A DNA stretch of 64,000 nucleotides, from assembly GCF_018143015.1 (NCBI RefSeq), contig NC_054758.1, positions 14,116,001-14,180,000 of the forward strand, in the 5' to 3' direction. Source of the stretch: Lytechinus variegatus. Its lineage: Eukaryota; Echinodermata; Echinoidea; Temnopleuroida; Toxopneustidae. The notes under the pieces were generated by a model. It saw only the letters and a list, made by a program, of their open reading frames with translations, did no database searches and had not been told where the DNA came from. The position numbers were made by a program, and so were the translations under genes. The stretch's first letter is position 1. Every line of letters begins with the position of its first letter. Shown here piece by piece: positions 13,401 to 21,459 of this stretch.

Positions 13401-14168
13401 CTTCATATATGATGCATCTACTTTAAATCCACTTCTCTGACGAGGTCTAACACAGTTCCGTCTACACTGACGGCACACCCTTGAATTGGTACTCTTTCTG
13501 AATTCTATTCTGATATTTTTTTTCTGTTTCTTTTTCATTTCTTTTCTAGCGAACACAAACACATCATCCATTATACCTTCATTCTTGTTTACTCTTTTCT
13601 TGTTTCTTACACTATCACACAAACTTCTTATCTTTTTGTACAAATTCTGATTTGAGATTAGCGTCGTATCTACATCAAAAAAACCTTCTAATAGAACCTT
13701 AAATTGTCCAGTCGTCATATCTCTCTTTCTTCCCCATGAAAATAATTCTATGACAGCACCGTTTGTGAGACCCTCCCATCCAATCTTTTCCCTATTATAT
13801 TCTCCACACAACACGGCCTGTACATCTTCCTCGTAAATTCCCAAACTATTACAAAATGACCCTATTTCTGACAATGTTTTGAACTCTTTAGTTTTTTCAT
13901 TACCCCTCCCCTGATTACATTTTTTTTCGGCCTTTCTTTTCAAATTACCCAGATGGACGTGATGGTATTTATTGTTTGGAAACATATTTACATACGACAG
14001 CAGACAGTGCTGCCGTGACTCATCGCGAGGTCTTTGCTGCTCGGCATCATAGTAATCGAAAAAATGCTTGATGTCTCGATATCGGAGACAGGGATCATCT
14101 TTATTGGGCCTACAGTTGTAACATGAGGTTGCGAATGATCGTGAATCCGACATGGTATGATGGAGCAA
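10455..14168 (-). CDS. hAT-like DDE transposase with coiled coil and two Tudor-like C-terminal repeats
   Basis: A single-exon ORF of 1237 codons. The start may be residue 1 or Met6 (MSDSRSF). Seen in order: a Cys-containing N-terminus (C16xxC19, C27); a basic region with C232xxC235 and C239; a long Lys/Arg/Glu coiled coil at about 250-395; an RNase H-like core with D482 (GGDGTTKYG), D553 (SDRHIVQKKFN), C599xxH602 (CGLH) and E862 (VERDFG); a charged helical segment at 895-950; a basic Lys/Arg stretch near 1070-1090; and two related modules at about 1097-1157 and 1165-1235. Each module has LVGxxIxH, an aromatic W-Y/F, a Y/V-rich strand and an acidic VEDL/LEDYWxGD end, resembling SH3/Tudor-type barrels. 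A large insertion between the second Asp and the Glu, the CxxH pair and Glu followed by R-x-F are known hAT traits. Similar long proteins recur, in my memory, among unnamed marine-invertebrate predictions. It sits inside matching inverted repeats and a target duplication. Superfamily and reader function are inferences. Confidence 0.8.
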   Translation of the reverse strand: MLHHTMSDSRSFATSCYNCRPNKDDPCLRYRDIKHFFDYYDAEQQRPRDESRQHCLLSYVNMFPNNKYHHVHLGNLKRKAEKKCNQGRGNEKTKEFKTLSEIGSFCNSLGIYEEDVQAVLCGEYNREKIGWEGLTNGAVIELFSWGRKRDMTTGQFKVLLEGFFDVDTTLISNQNLYKKIRSLCDSVRNKKRVNKNEGIMDDVFVFARKEMKKKQKKNIRIEFRKSTNSRVCRQCRRNCVRPRQRSGFKVDASYMKKVVLRLKKKIEKLEEKIDACSVRFVKACAKNRNIKKRNDRMLNAMKVRKETIIRLNIELCKKRKVITSLENRIFMLKKIVRRDSDLVRRRQQSRSYLKAKNKINYMLRKENNRMKKKMEKMTDKINKLEERLKADSHVVELKEGGRYSDEVRSVVQELVCSMGVSTRKGGEVVKTVLEGLCNVNIKSVPKKDFGSAMYMEARALSLIQAANKILDEKEVDMTVGGDGTTKYGHHYGAYDIHLSSGECLVLGVRAGVGGTAEEMLETMKTVIEDVCLVTNDGSKINNVIKRIKNTISDRHIVQKKFNELLQNYRREILPAVVREWAQLSDLERESLSKMNNYFCGLHFIVGLADQAGQTLKVWEDMIFNGEQVGAQKVGVAPKGGEGGVVRLVRTVCKSIQDRGCEKSGKPVHFRAFLKERGKTLIPLAPFKGNRFNILFHNGGGVYYLRHDLQDFFADHREDNLLIKAVDSDINVPQFLTGCRALGLVNKFVTAPLWRVLEGKEKITTMDERYKIMLSKFEEWAVDSSPLLDGTAVLFHDIPVQRDEVYESLLTGDDAVTKQVLELIFSSYVMITSRLLGEHISSHYSDVNENEVSGVPKTNVSVERDFGMMDRIMREKPRASIYAVESIIMYTKNNTNQWVRELEEEKRAEYMSIARKHVVKQRKEYCQRAKQIWEEREKKVRERRDSKVQKEEKETVRKENIYEEVRNVCGGIWMSEDEIDQGLARKNNDIKLEMLKVQLKARRYVFGEKNTEGIFNFTERGRVKTWEELKEQLISVVRRSRERTQEIDKDDNEVEEILLAPEERVYQFKEEMKRKRSEIENKSRKRVKRGRHVEYNDLVGKIVQHLTEDDEGENWYSAFVLSKNNESMNFVYLSNTQTVYSYPKNDVVEDLNSGDMYVKDISARELVGYKIRHKWEVDNAKVWFTGYVVEAEDGYGVDKTCKVEYESLNDESDDEENTWEGALLEDYWKGDVRIFEKV

Positions 14169-14438
14169 TATACTGGCAAGTCAATTTTTTTTGCAAGATT
14201 AAACTTAATCTATACAAAATTTGAGACCAAACCTATTATTGACTTGCAGTTGCACGAACGGCCGGATATGTGGACTTGCGGAAGTATGAGGGCGTTGAGG
14301 CTGAGTAACGGGCTGGTACTCGGGTGCGTAGACGAAGAACGCGGGAGGAGAAAACCGGAGAAGCACAGCCACAGAATATCAAAGAAAGGGATGATATATC
14401 ACGAAATATTGATGATCCGAGTAGCAAAGACCTCGCGA
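14023..14438. repeat. Inverted duplicate of part of the transposase 5' end
   Basis: TCGCGAGGTCTTTGCTGCTC (14023-14042) continuing to 14050 is matched in inversion at 14412-14438 with a few differences, and weaker similarity extends outward. One arm lies in the coding region near codons 40-49, the other about 260 bp upstream of the start. A transcript beginning further upstream could fold here. Confidence 0.6.
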
Positions 14439-15304
14439 ATCGCAATTACATCACACTCGATGTACAAATCAGTGGATGCTTGAAGAACAACACACTCGAT
14501 AAAAAGAGTGAAATTGACAAAAATATAGAGCAGTCGGGTAGGGAAATCCTCTACACAAAACATGCACAAATTATATGAACATAAAATCTCAACGTTTACA
14601 CATATCGTCAATGAATGCACACACAACAACAACACAACCGCGTGGTATTTCTCATCATAGCCAACGTACATGTTCCACCTCTACACACAAACATTCACAC
14701 ACCAAGTCGTAGTCATGCGGACTCCACATTCACTCATGTGTTTTCAAACTCGCGCGCTTGTGCTCACGTGGACGGCTTGCCGCGAATTTGCATATGATGC
14801 AAATTAATTTGGGATTTACGCGCTCTACGTATGGCTTCGTTGTCAAGAAAATAGACGCGTACGCCACGCCTCTAGATTTCGCTTGTCTGCACAAGGGTAT
14901 TTTCAAATTGATTTTGCATTGTGATCTCGTGTAATCAGCTCAAAACTGAGTGCACCATCGAAATCAGCGATCCCGGAAATGCTTAAGTCCAGCTGGACAA
15001 GTTTGTAGCAACCTCGATCGCTGTGCTGTCGAAAGGGTAAGCAGCAATTTCGTATTATCTTGACTTCATGATATAAGAGAAAACTTGTCCTTAGAAGCAT
15101 ATTATAGGAAATTTAATTCCCTTTCGAACCATATCATTTTTGTTTTTAAAAAATGATCAGATCACAATTTTCTGAGCTTTCAAAGGGGACCTTGTATTCA
15201 AAAAGTGTGTGCCATTTTCGCTTCAGTACGCGACGCGCATTGCCGTGCGTGTATTAGGTATGGGCAAAGAGCTCCCGCAGCTATCGCTGAGGCTATCGTT
15301 TGAT
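14169..15304. other. 5' region of the 8.1 kb transposon
   Basis: The minus-strand leader and presumptive promoter region of the transposase. It contains the inner inverted repeat (14526-14543) and the inverted duplicate at 14412-14438. I cannot point to a definite TATA box. Several overlapping short ORFs on both strands (14157-14797) show no recognisable protein. Confidence 0.5.
14526..14543 (-). repeat. Inner 18 bp inverted repeat, right copy
   Basis: TAGAGCAGTCGGGTAGGG, the inverse of 9536-9553. It lies about 360 bp upstream of the transposase start codon, where it could serve as a protein-binding site or mark the end of an inner unit. Confidence 0.7.
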
Positions 15305-15319
15305 CGTCCAGACACCCTA
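15305..15319 (-). repeat. Right terminal inverted repeat of the 8.1 kb transposon
   Basis: CGTCCAGACACCCTA, the exact inverse of 7226-7240, followed at once by the second TTTAAAG (15320-15326). Confidence 0.85.
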
Positions 15320-15501
15320 TTTAAAGACAAAAATTAAGGAGCCCCGACGGGGGGATTTTGCATTGCAAGTCCCCTAATGGTGGCTGCACGATAGCGAGCC
15401 GTCGCCGTCTGTGTACGAGGAGAAATAAAAAAAATAAAATGTTAAAAAAACTCCTCGAAACAGACGGCTGCCAGCTGTCTATCCCACATGTAGAGTTTCC
15501 T

Positions 15502-15556
15502 GGGGCCGATTGCACGAAAGGGTCTTTCCAAGGACCGTCTTTCGTGTCGCCCATCT
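15502..15556. repeat. Palindromic element end, also present at 16316-16372
   Basis: Begins GGGGCCGATTGCACGAAAG and ends CTTTCGTGTCGCCC, with the arms CACGAAAG/CTTTCGTG and GGTC/GACC forming a hairpin. The same ~53 bp occurs inverted at 16316-16372 in the loop of the neighbouring foldback element. Such self-complementary ends are common in short DNA elements. Just upstream, 15401-15421 and 15451-15469 form another inverted pair. Confidence 0.6.
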
Positions 15557-15783
15557 TTTATACGCTATAAGTGAGTATAAGCGGGGTGTTTCTGAAATTT
15601 ATGATAAAGAATAAGATTCGTTAGCTTGCTTTTAAATCAAATTTTATACAATTTCGCGATATATCACATCATTTTATAAACAAATATTTTGTTAATTTTA
15701 ACGGATGTCCGAATGAAATATGTTTGCAGGTAATTTATTTAAAATGCGTTTCACATGGCGTATCATAAAAGATGGGTGACACC

Positions 15784-15845
15784 ATTATAACCTTGTTCAT
15801 TGAATGAGTGGGCGACACCACTCATTCAATGAACAAGGTTATAAT
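15784..15845. repeat. 62 bp palindrome at the left end of the foldback element
   Basis: Two 27 bp arms (15784-15810 and 15819-15845, containing CTCATTCAATGAACAAGG) separated by GGCGACAC. The right arm is also the left end of the large foldback element. A short inverted copy of the element tip therefore lies head to head with it. Confidence 0.85.
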
Positions 15846-16975
15846 ATAACCTTGTTCTCACTTATATCTCCATGTGTGGCAAAATAAGGGTGGCAAAGTT
15901 TGGCTTATTTCCTCTTTTTCTTTGGAGTAAACGCTTGATTTTTTTTACACCGACAGTTTCCATTACACCTATTTTTCATACAACTCGACTCTTATTTAAA
16001 TTTGATTCTTTGAATTATTTTTTTCTTTATTAAAAATAGAGATCAAAAAATGAAAATTTTCTTGCCATATTACTTTCCACCAATAGGGCATACAAAAAAT
16101 ATGCCCAAAATTCAAGTTTTTGAGCGCTCTGGTGAATACAAAAATTATTCCCAAGTTACTAATGAAAAATAACTTGCAACTGTATGGAAATTAGTAATTT
16201 TGGTCACAAAAGTGATATTTTAATGATTTTTTTAAGTGTGCGCTCTATACAACATTGGCATACCATAGTCTATAGTCCTAGATTCCCCACAGGCAGAGTG
16301 GTAGCAGTGAACAAGTGGGCGACACGAAAGACGGTCCTTGCAAAGACCCTTTCGTGCAATCGGCCCCTGTATACCTATCTCTCTCTTGGCTGATCCCTCC
16401 ACTATTTGGAGATTCCTAGGGTCCAAGGAAAACAGATTTGTTCCTTGTACACTGTCAATCTGGCTTAGGAGGCACTTGTTCACTGCTACCACCCTGCCTG
16501 TGGTGAATCTACAGGTAGGACTATGGTATGCCAATGTAGTACAGGGCACACACATCAAAAAATCATTAAAATATCACTTTTGTGACCAAAATTACTAATT
16601 TTCATACAGTTACAATTTATTTTCATTAGTAACTTGGGAATAATTTTTGTATTCACCAGAGCGCTCAAAAACTTGAATTTTTGGCATATTTTTGTGTACG
16701 CCCTCTATTGGTGGAAAGTAATATGGCAAGAAAATTTTCATTTTTTGATCTCTATTTTTAATTAAGAAAAAAATGATTTATATAAAGAATCAAATTGAAA
16801 TAAGAGCCAAGTGGTATGAATAACAGGTCTAATGGAAACTGTCAGAATAAAAAAATCAAGCATTTGCCCCAAAGAAAAAGAGAAAATAAGCAAAAAATCG
16901 CCACCCTTATTTTGCCACACATGGAGATATAACTGAGAACAAGGTTATATTATAACCTTGTTCATTGAATGAGTG
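15819..16975. mobile_element. Foldback-type element with ~500 bp inverted arms
   Basis: The left arm (about 15819-16325) and right arm (about 16465-16975) are near-perfect inverses. Both outer tips read CACTCATTCAATGAACAAGG. Further shared blocks include the GTGTGGCAAAATAAGGGTGGC stretch, ATCAAAAAATGAAAATTTTC and GAGCGCTC. The loop holds the palindromic block seen at 15502-15556. There is no coding capacity. An intact hairpin of this size is either young or maintained by gene conversion. I find no clear target duplication because the left tip is embedded in an extra palindrome. Confidence 0.85.
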
Positions 16976-17439
16976 TTAGGAGGTTTGAACAATATCAGAA
17001 CGGAATACGTCAAATTTGTGGAGGAAAAAGAGAGATAATAGTATAGAAGTAGGCAGTTCACTCGGGCGAGTGATCTCGCGGGCACAGTGCTAGACGTAGA
17101 TTTTTGCATTGCAGTGAATGGCGAGTGCATTAGTAACACACACAGTTCGCTCTGCTCGGCACTTTGGCCGAGCGCTGGAGTTGTATTCAGCATTGGTCGA
17201 AAAGACAGTCAGTTTATTCCACTGATTTTGATAGGTCAAAAATTACTGCGGTTGCTTCGTACATCTTCGGTAAACATAGGAAATATACAACACGGAGTTT
17301 CATTTACCTTCATGCCAGGGAAGGACCTAATATTCAGGTGTTTATTTTCATTTGCTTGAAATTACCTGCTTGTAATCATCAGATCCCTTATGCTCGGTTC
17401 CCACTGCCGATCAAACCAACCCAACCAAGCCCGATCACC

Positions 17440-17700
17440 CATTTTTCCCCGACCAATCCCGACCACATTCCTAAACACGAGCTCTTCCCGACCGCTATTT
17501 GACCATTCACGACCCATATTCGACCATTCACGACTCCTTCACGACGTACAGTCGACCACTACTTAGATCTCTTCTCGATCATTCCGATCTACATACGATC
17601 CCAACGCGATCCCTACTCGACTAGCTGGACGTCCATCCGATCTCTACACAATCTAGACCCAAGCAGATCAACTTGTTCGAAAAGAGATCCAAGATCAGCG
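17440..17700. repeat. Left subterminal GATC/CGACC motif array
   Basis: Short motifs of the type CGACC, CGATC and GATCT recur roughly every 10-16 bp between the inverted repeat and the MADF gene. The same motifs appear in the opposite sense at 19915-20350. Symmetric subterminal arrays usually bind transposase or its partner; that role is inferred here. Confidence 0.7.
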
Positions 17701-17832
17701 GTGAATTGACTGTGGTTGCACAAACATTATCGTCAGCTGATGGTACAGTACTCATTTTTTTTTACCAGGGTTCAGTTCATCTCAAACTTGAAAGAGATGG
17801 AAATCGAACAGTTACAGTTGTGGGCTAGGTGG

Positions 17833-18231
17833 TTAGAGCTCCAGAGAAACAGGGTAATGGCTGTGGTTCAGCTCGAAAAAGAAGAAGTTGATGAACGTAG
17901 ATGCAGGAGGACGCGTAGGCAGCAATTTCTCCCCTCGGCTCTCATCCACAAGGTCGAGAGCCTGCCTAGTGACTCGGGTGATGAACGAATTCATCCTTTG
18001 CTGATCCATTTGGCGCATCAAGTACACCAAAAACTGGCCACCCTGAGAAGCTGCATCCCGTGCACCTGTAATGGCACCACGCACGGACTCCAACTCGGAT
18101 GTCAGCGAGGAGATTGCACTAGCTGCTTTTTGACCGCCTCCAGATGAAGTTGATGGTGCTGACAAATCAGAAGCGGCATCACCATCATCATCTGTTTCCT
18201 CTGGGGCAAGCTCCTTCCTCTTTTCAGCAAA
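17833..18231 (-). CDS. MADF-protein gene, C-terminal exon
   Basis: Acceptor TTTGTAG| at 18232-18233; the stop codon TAA is at 17833-17835. It encodes a charged KRKELAPEETDDDGD stretch, a Ser/Gly-rich linker, then an amphipathic region (FLVYLMRQMDQQRMNSFITR) that may form a BESS-like or dimerising helix pair. The coding frame is open throughout. It lies just inside the left motif array of the element. Confidence 0.6.
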   Translation of the reverse strand, partial: FAEKRKELAPEETDDDGDAASDLSAPSTSSGGGQKAASAISSLTSELESVRGAITGARDAASQGGQFLVYLMRQMDQQRMNSFITRVTRQALDLVDESRGEKLLPTRPPASTFINFFFFELNHSHYPVSLEL

Positions 18232-18553
18232 CTACAAATATATTGGACATAAAGTAAATGGAAATATCTGTATATCCATCCATATTATGCACAATGTGAA
18301 CATTCATTAGAGTTGGACTACAATATCAACATTTTTATAATTGAAAAGCACACTGTAATTAGCACTAAATCTCATTGTCCCATGGTCTTTTGGCATTTTG
18401 TTTTTATCTTATAGAGTATGTTTTCAGGTTATCTGGAGTACTTATTTGATAAAAGGGTTTACTGGGTGATATTCCAAAAGCCTCTTGCCGAAAAATTGAA
18501 AAAGGAAAAAAGAAAGGAAAAAGAAAGAGAGAGAGAGAGAAAAAAAATCTTAC

Positions 18554-18917
18554 ATTGGATCCTCTCTGATGACGCAACTGATTGAACCAGGTATGGCCGG
18601 ATTAATTCAAATTTGTTCAGAATCCATTCCTGTCTTGCTGTTCGCTCTGCAGCACCAGATCCTGACTTGCGAGATGTCTTGATGAGTCTGGAAAACAGGG
18701 TTCTCATGTTGAGATACCAAATCGATGACAGATCTCCGGGATTCAAGTCCAATGCGTCCTTCTTTTCCCGCCATGTCCTGCTCTTTTTTTCTCTCATTTT
18801 GAACTGGGCAGATGACTTATCGTACAGAAAGGTGTGCTCCCTCAGCCACGTCACGAGATCGTCCTCTTCATCCTGAGTGAGCATTCGACGCATGGACTTC
18901 CGGGTTTTGAATTCAGT
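18554..18917 (-). CDS. MADF-domain exon
   Basis: Bounded by acceptor TTATTCAG| (18918-18919) and donor CCAAT|GTAAGA (18552-18553). The encoded segment has the MADF pattern: LVTWLREHTFLYDK near the start (cf. LI..v..rp.LyD), then WREKKDAL, a central region, and LFSRLIKTSRKSGSG before a downstream helix with WILNKFELIRPYL. MADF domains are Myb-related DNA-binding modules; in Harbinger elements the second protein helps nuclear import and DNA recognition of the transposase. The reading frame is intact. Confidence 0.7.
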
Positions 18918-19206
18918 CTGAATAAAATCAATGTTCATAAATTATAGGCCTACCACTGTAAATGATCATTCATTCTCTCTTTCTCTCTCTCTCTCTTGGG
19001 GGCGGGTATATTACAAGGAAATTATACATTTATTTATTTTTTTGCCACTTGTGGGACGGAAGCACCCTCATCAGCAAAAGATGCTGTTTTTCATAGGGGT
19101 CCACGTTTAATGTATAAGGAATTTATAGAATTGCTCTTACTGATATTTTTTTATATACAAAAGTAAAAAGAAAAAAAAATGCATCAATACAAGTATTTAG
19201 GCCTAC

Positions 19207-19632
19207 CTCTTTCTGCGGGAAGCGAGGCTGTTCCTGCTCTTGACTTTCTGTGCTATTGCTTGGGGATTGGTTCCGAGGTGGAGGAGCTGCCGATTGCTGC
19301 ACGTTCGTTTTTTTCTTGGTCAACCGAGGGATTTCTACAGGAGGTGAGATGGCCGAGGTTGTAGCTACATTATCACTTTCAGTCACATCAGATGACGCAG
19401 CAGTAGCACTGACACTTCTTTTCATGTGCTCTTGTCTTCGGGTGTGTTTGGCAGGGGAGTCTTCGGTTTGAGGTGCTGCTGTACGCTTTTGGGGCCTTGT
19501 GACTGAAGATGTTGAAGATGTCGATCCATCGCCATCATCTGTATCAGCAGCTGTCACAGCTTTACGTTTAGTTCTACGCGGCACGTTGGAGTATGTGAAG
19601 AGCTGCAAGTAGTCACCTGTTATCACTCCCAA
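19207..19632 (-). CDS. MADF-protein gene, upstream exon
   Basis: A minus-strand open segment of low-complexity Ser/Thr/Glu-rich protein with basic patches (RRTKRK, KRTAAP) followed by a Pro/Gln-rich tail ending QEQPRFPQKE. The 3' boundary is a good donor, AGAG|GTAGGC, at 19207. The 5' limit is uncertain: the frame opens at a TTG near 19632, no ATG is evident, and an acceptor-like AACAG lies a few codons inside. Either an earlier coding exon exists or the gene starts at a non-standard site. It resembles the disordered linker regions common in Harbinger Myb/MADF partner proteins. Confidence 0.55.
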
Positions 19633-19829
19633 TTCCAGAACTGATTAATTTTAATATCAATAATAGGCCTACTGGTACGAAGAAAATGTGATAAGATCAG
19701 CACGTAATTGTGTCTTTGCCCTTTTTTTAAAAAAAAAACAAGTGCACACCTAGTTACCAACAATGCATACAGCATTTCCATTTATTTGAAAGCAGGATAA
19801 AAGAGCATCTTTTTGTAGATTAAATGCCT

Positions 19830-19901
19830 TGCCGCGGCCGGGGATCGAACCCGGACTTTCCATGTATAGCCAGGCGCCTTAGACCACTCGGCCACGGCAC
19901 C
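19830..19901 (-). tRNA. tRNA-like sequence, probable SINE head or pseudo-tRNA
   Basis: On the minus strand: 5' TGCCGTG pairs with 3' CGCGGCA (7 bp acceptor with one G-T pair). The A box TGGCCGAGTGG and B box GGTTCGATCCC are perfect, and the T stem CCGGG/CCCGG is perfect. The anticodon arm does not form a proper 5 bp stem, so a functional isotype cannot be read. It lies inside the Harbinger-type element. A SINE head derived from a Ser/Leu-type tRNA, or a decayed tRNA gene, is the best reading. Confidence 0.55.
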
Positions 19902-19914
19902 TCCACTGGCTTCC

Positions 19915-20350
19915 TTGGTTGAGTTGCGATCCGAAAGATCGAGTGCGGTCGAGAAGTGATTGGGTTGTGATCGTAAAGCAGTCGAGAAGTGAGCGAGTTC
20001 GGTCGAGTAAGTGTTCAGGGCAGACATGTATCGATCGTGAAGCAGTTGAGTTGTTGATCGAGTTGATCGGGAACCAATCGTGTAGAAGTTGTGTGTGAAT
20101 CGAGATGATCGGGTAGTGATCGGCGGAAAAAATCCACCTCGACCAAACTAGACCTCTACACGATCGATTTTAGATCAACTCGATCTCTACTCGATCAGTA
20201 CACGATCGCTATACGATGGCTTGCCTTCACGACTCCTACACGATATTTTTTGGCATGCCAAAAAATGTCGTGTAGGAAGCCAGATCGATACCGATCAAGG
20301 TAGACCGACCCCGATCGCCCTTGCCGACCGAGCCCGACCAGGCCAAAATA
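19915..20350. repeat. Right subterminal GATCG/GGTCG motif array
   Basis: GATCG, GGTCG and TCGAG motifs recur every 10-20 bp, inverted relative to 17440-17700. A perfect-looking hairpin with CTACACGA arms and a TTTTTTGGCATGCCAAAAAA core lies at about 20234-20273. Confidence 0.7.
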
Positions 20351-20747
20351 GCTTGATCGGGCTTGGTCGGGCTGGTTTGATCGGCAGTGGGAACCTAGCA
20401 TTAAGAACTCGGTCAGTAATAAAATTGTATATTTGAGAATAATTTGTTAAATTCTGATCAAATTTGGTTCGTAGAGAGTCTGCGGATTTGAGCTTCAGTT
20501 TTGAGTGTTGTGAGGTGTTTGTGAATCTGACTCGGCCGATCGAGCAGGGTTGTTTTGAGTGTATACGAACTGCTGTGCGTGATGTCATCCCCGCTGCATT
20601 GAGCTTGAGATTAGTCTTGGTATTCAGACACAGTATGTTTCAGCCGTTGTATATATTTTTTTATTACGATTTAAGCTCTGTTAATTATAAAAATTACATT
20701 TTCATTTTGAAAATAATTTTGTAGGATTCGTGCAAAATAAGTATTAA

Positions 20748-21245
20748 AGGGGAAGTTCACCCTGAAGAAAAGTTTGTTGTAAAAATAGCAGAAAAAATAA
20801 TAAAAAATATTGGTGAAGGTTTGAGGAAAATCCGTTAAAGATTAAGAAAGTTATTAGAATTCAAAGTTTTGGATTTGTGACGTCATATGCGAGCAGCATT
20901 CCTACATAGCGAATGGTAAAAAATCAATGAATTTCAAATTTTGTACGGTTCCTGATAACTTTATTTTGTTTTCTATTTATGATCGGGTGTGAAATGATTT
21001 GTCTATTGATATACAAAAGGCACAGTAAAAAACATTTTCAATTTTCTGAGAAAATGACATTTCATATATTTTTTTACCATTCGCCTTGTAGGAATGCTGC
21101 TCGCATATGACGTCACAAATTCAAAACTTTGAATTCTAATAACTTTCTTAATCATTGACGGATTTTCCTCAAACCTTCACCAATATTTTTTATTATTTTT
21201 TCTGCTATTTTTACAACAAACTTTTCTTCAGGGTGAACTTCCCCT
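20748..21245. mobile_element. TTAA-flanked short inverted-repeat element, family 1, copy 1
   Basis: Flanked by TTAA on both sides (20744-20747, 21246-21249). The inverted ends begin AGGGGAAGTTCACCCTGAAG, and inverted similarity extends over most of each half, including GACGTCATATGCGAGCAGCA near the middle. There is no coding capacity. A TTAA duplication is typical of piggyBac- and Kolobok-type elements. A second copy lies at 37687-38172. Confidence 0.85.
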
Positions 21246-21459
21246 TTAAGAGCAAAACTACAATTAAACTTCAAGAATTTGATAAGTGATTTTTTGTTGG
21301 AATGCATCTGAATGTCTAGAATATGGTATTAATGAAAGTCATATTTTTGAATGGCACAGAAAGCTCCTTTCATGAATTTAATTTAGAAATAGGTTTGCTT
21401 GAATGAGATATGTTTCATGAATTTGATTTCAGATTTATGGACCTTTGTTATGGTGTTAA

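Larger units (their letters stand above)
7226..15319 (-). mobile_element. 8.1 kb hAT-like DNA transposon, ends intact
   Basis: The left end TAGGGTGTCTGGACG (7226-7240) is matched in perfect inversion at 15305-15319. TTTAAAG lies immediately outside both ends (7219-7225 and 15320-15326), a 7 bp target-site duplication. The left flank has one extra T, so an original 8 bp TTTTAAAG duplication with a T-run contraction is possible. TAGGG fits the loose YARNG start known for hAT inverted repeats, and hAT elements normally duplicate 8 bp. The only long ORF, 1237 codons on the minus strand, sits at 10455-14168 and carries a hAT-like catalytic pattern. About 3.2 kb of non-coding sequence lies downstream of the gene and 1.15 kb upstream, which is long for hAT. 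The uninterrupted ORF and exact ends suggest a recent insertion. The superfamily assignment is inference. Confidence 0.85.
17391..20400 (-). mobile_element. 3.0 kb Harbinger-type element, MADF gene only
   Basis: The ends TGCTCGGTTCCCACTGCC (17391-17408) and the inverse of TGCTAGGTTCCCACTGCC (20383-20400) are followed inward by nearly 50 bp of inverted similarity rich in GATCAAACC and AAGCCCGATC. TTA flanks both ends (17388-17390 and 20401-20403), the 3 bp duplication typical of PIF/Harbinger. Inside are three minus-strand exons encoding a MADF-domain protein, the usual partner of Harbinger transposases, but no DDE transposase ORF. It is therefore probably a non-autonomous derivative that kept its DNA-binding gene. 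It also carries a tRNA-like sequence and motif arrays inside both ends. Confidence 0.8.

Noticed and set aside
11325-13440. Plus-strand ORFs of 65-141 codons opposite the transposase
   Set aside because: Antisense shadows of a strongly biased reading frame with no family features.
10455-14168. The 1237-codon ORF as a host gene
   Set aside because: It lies within exact inverted ends and a target duplication, and carries a DDE-like pattern; a domesticated gene would not normally keep both ends.
14157-14797. Overlapping short ORFs upstream of the transposase as a second transposon gene
   Set aside because: No recognisable motif, overlapping on both strands, and one contains the inverted duplicate of the transposase coding region.
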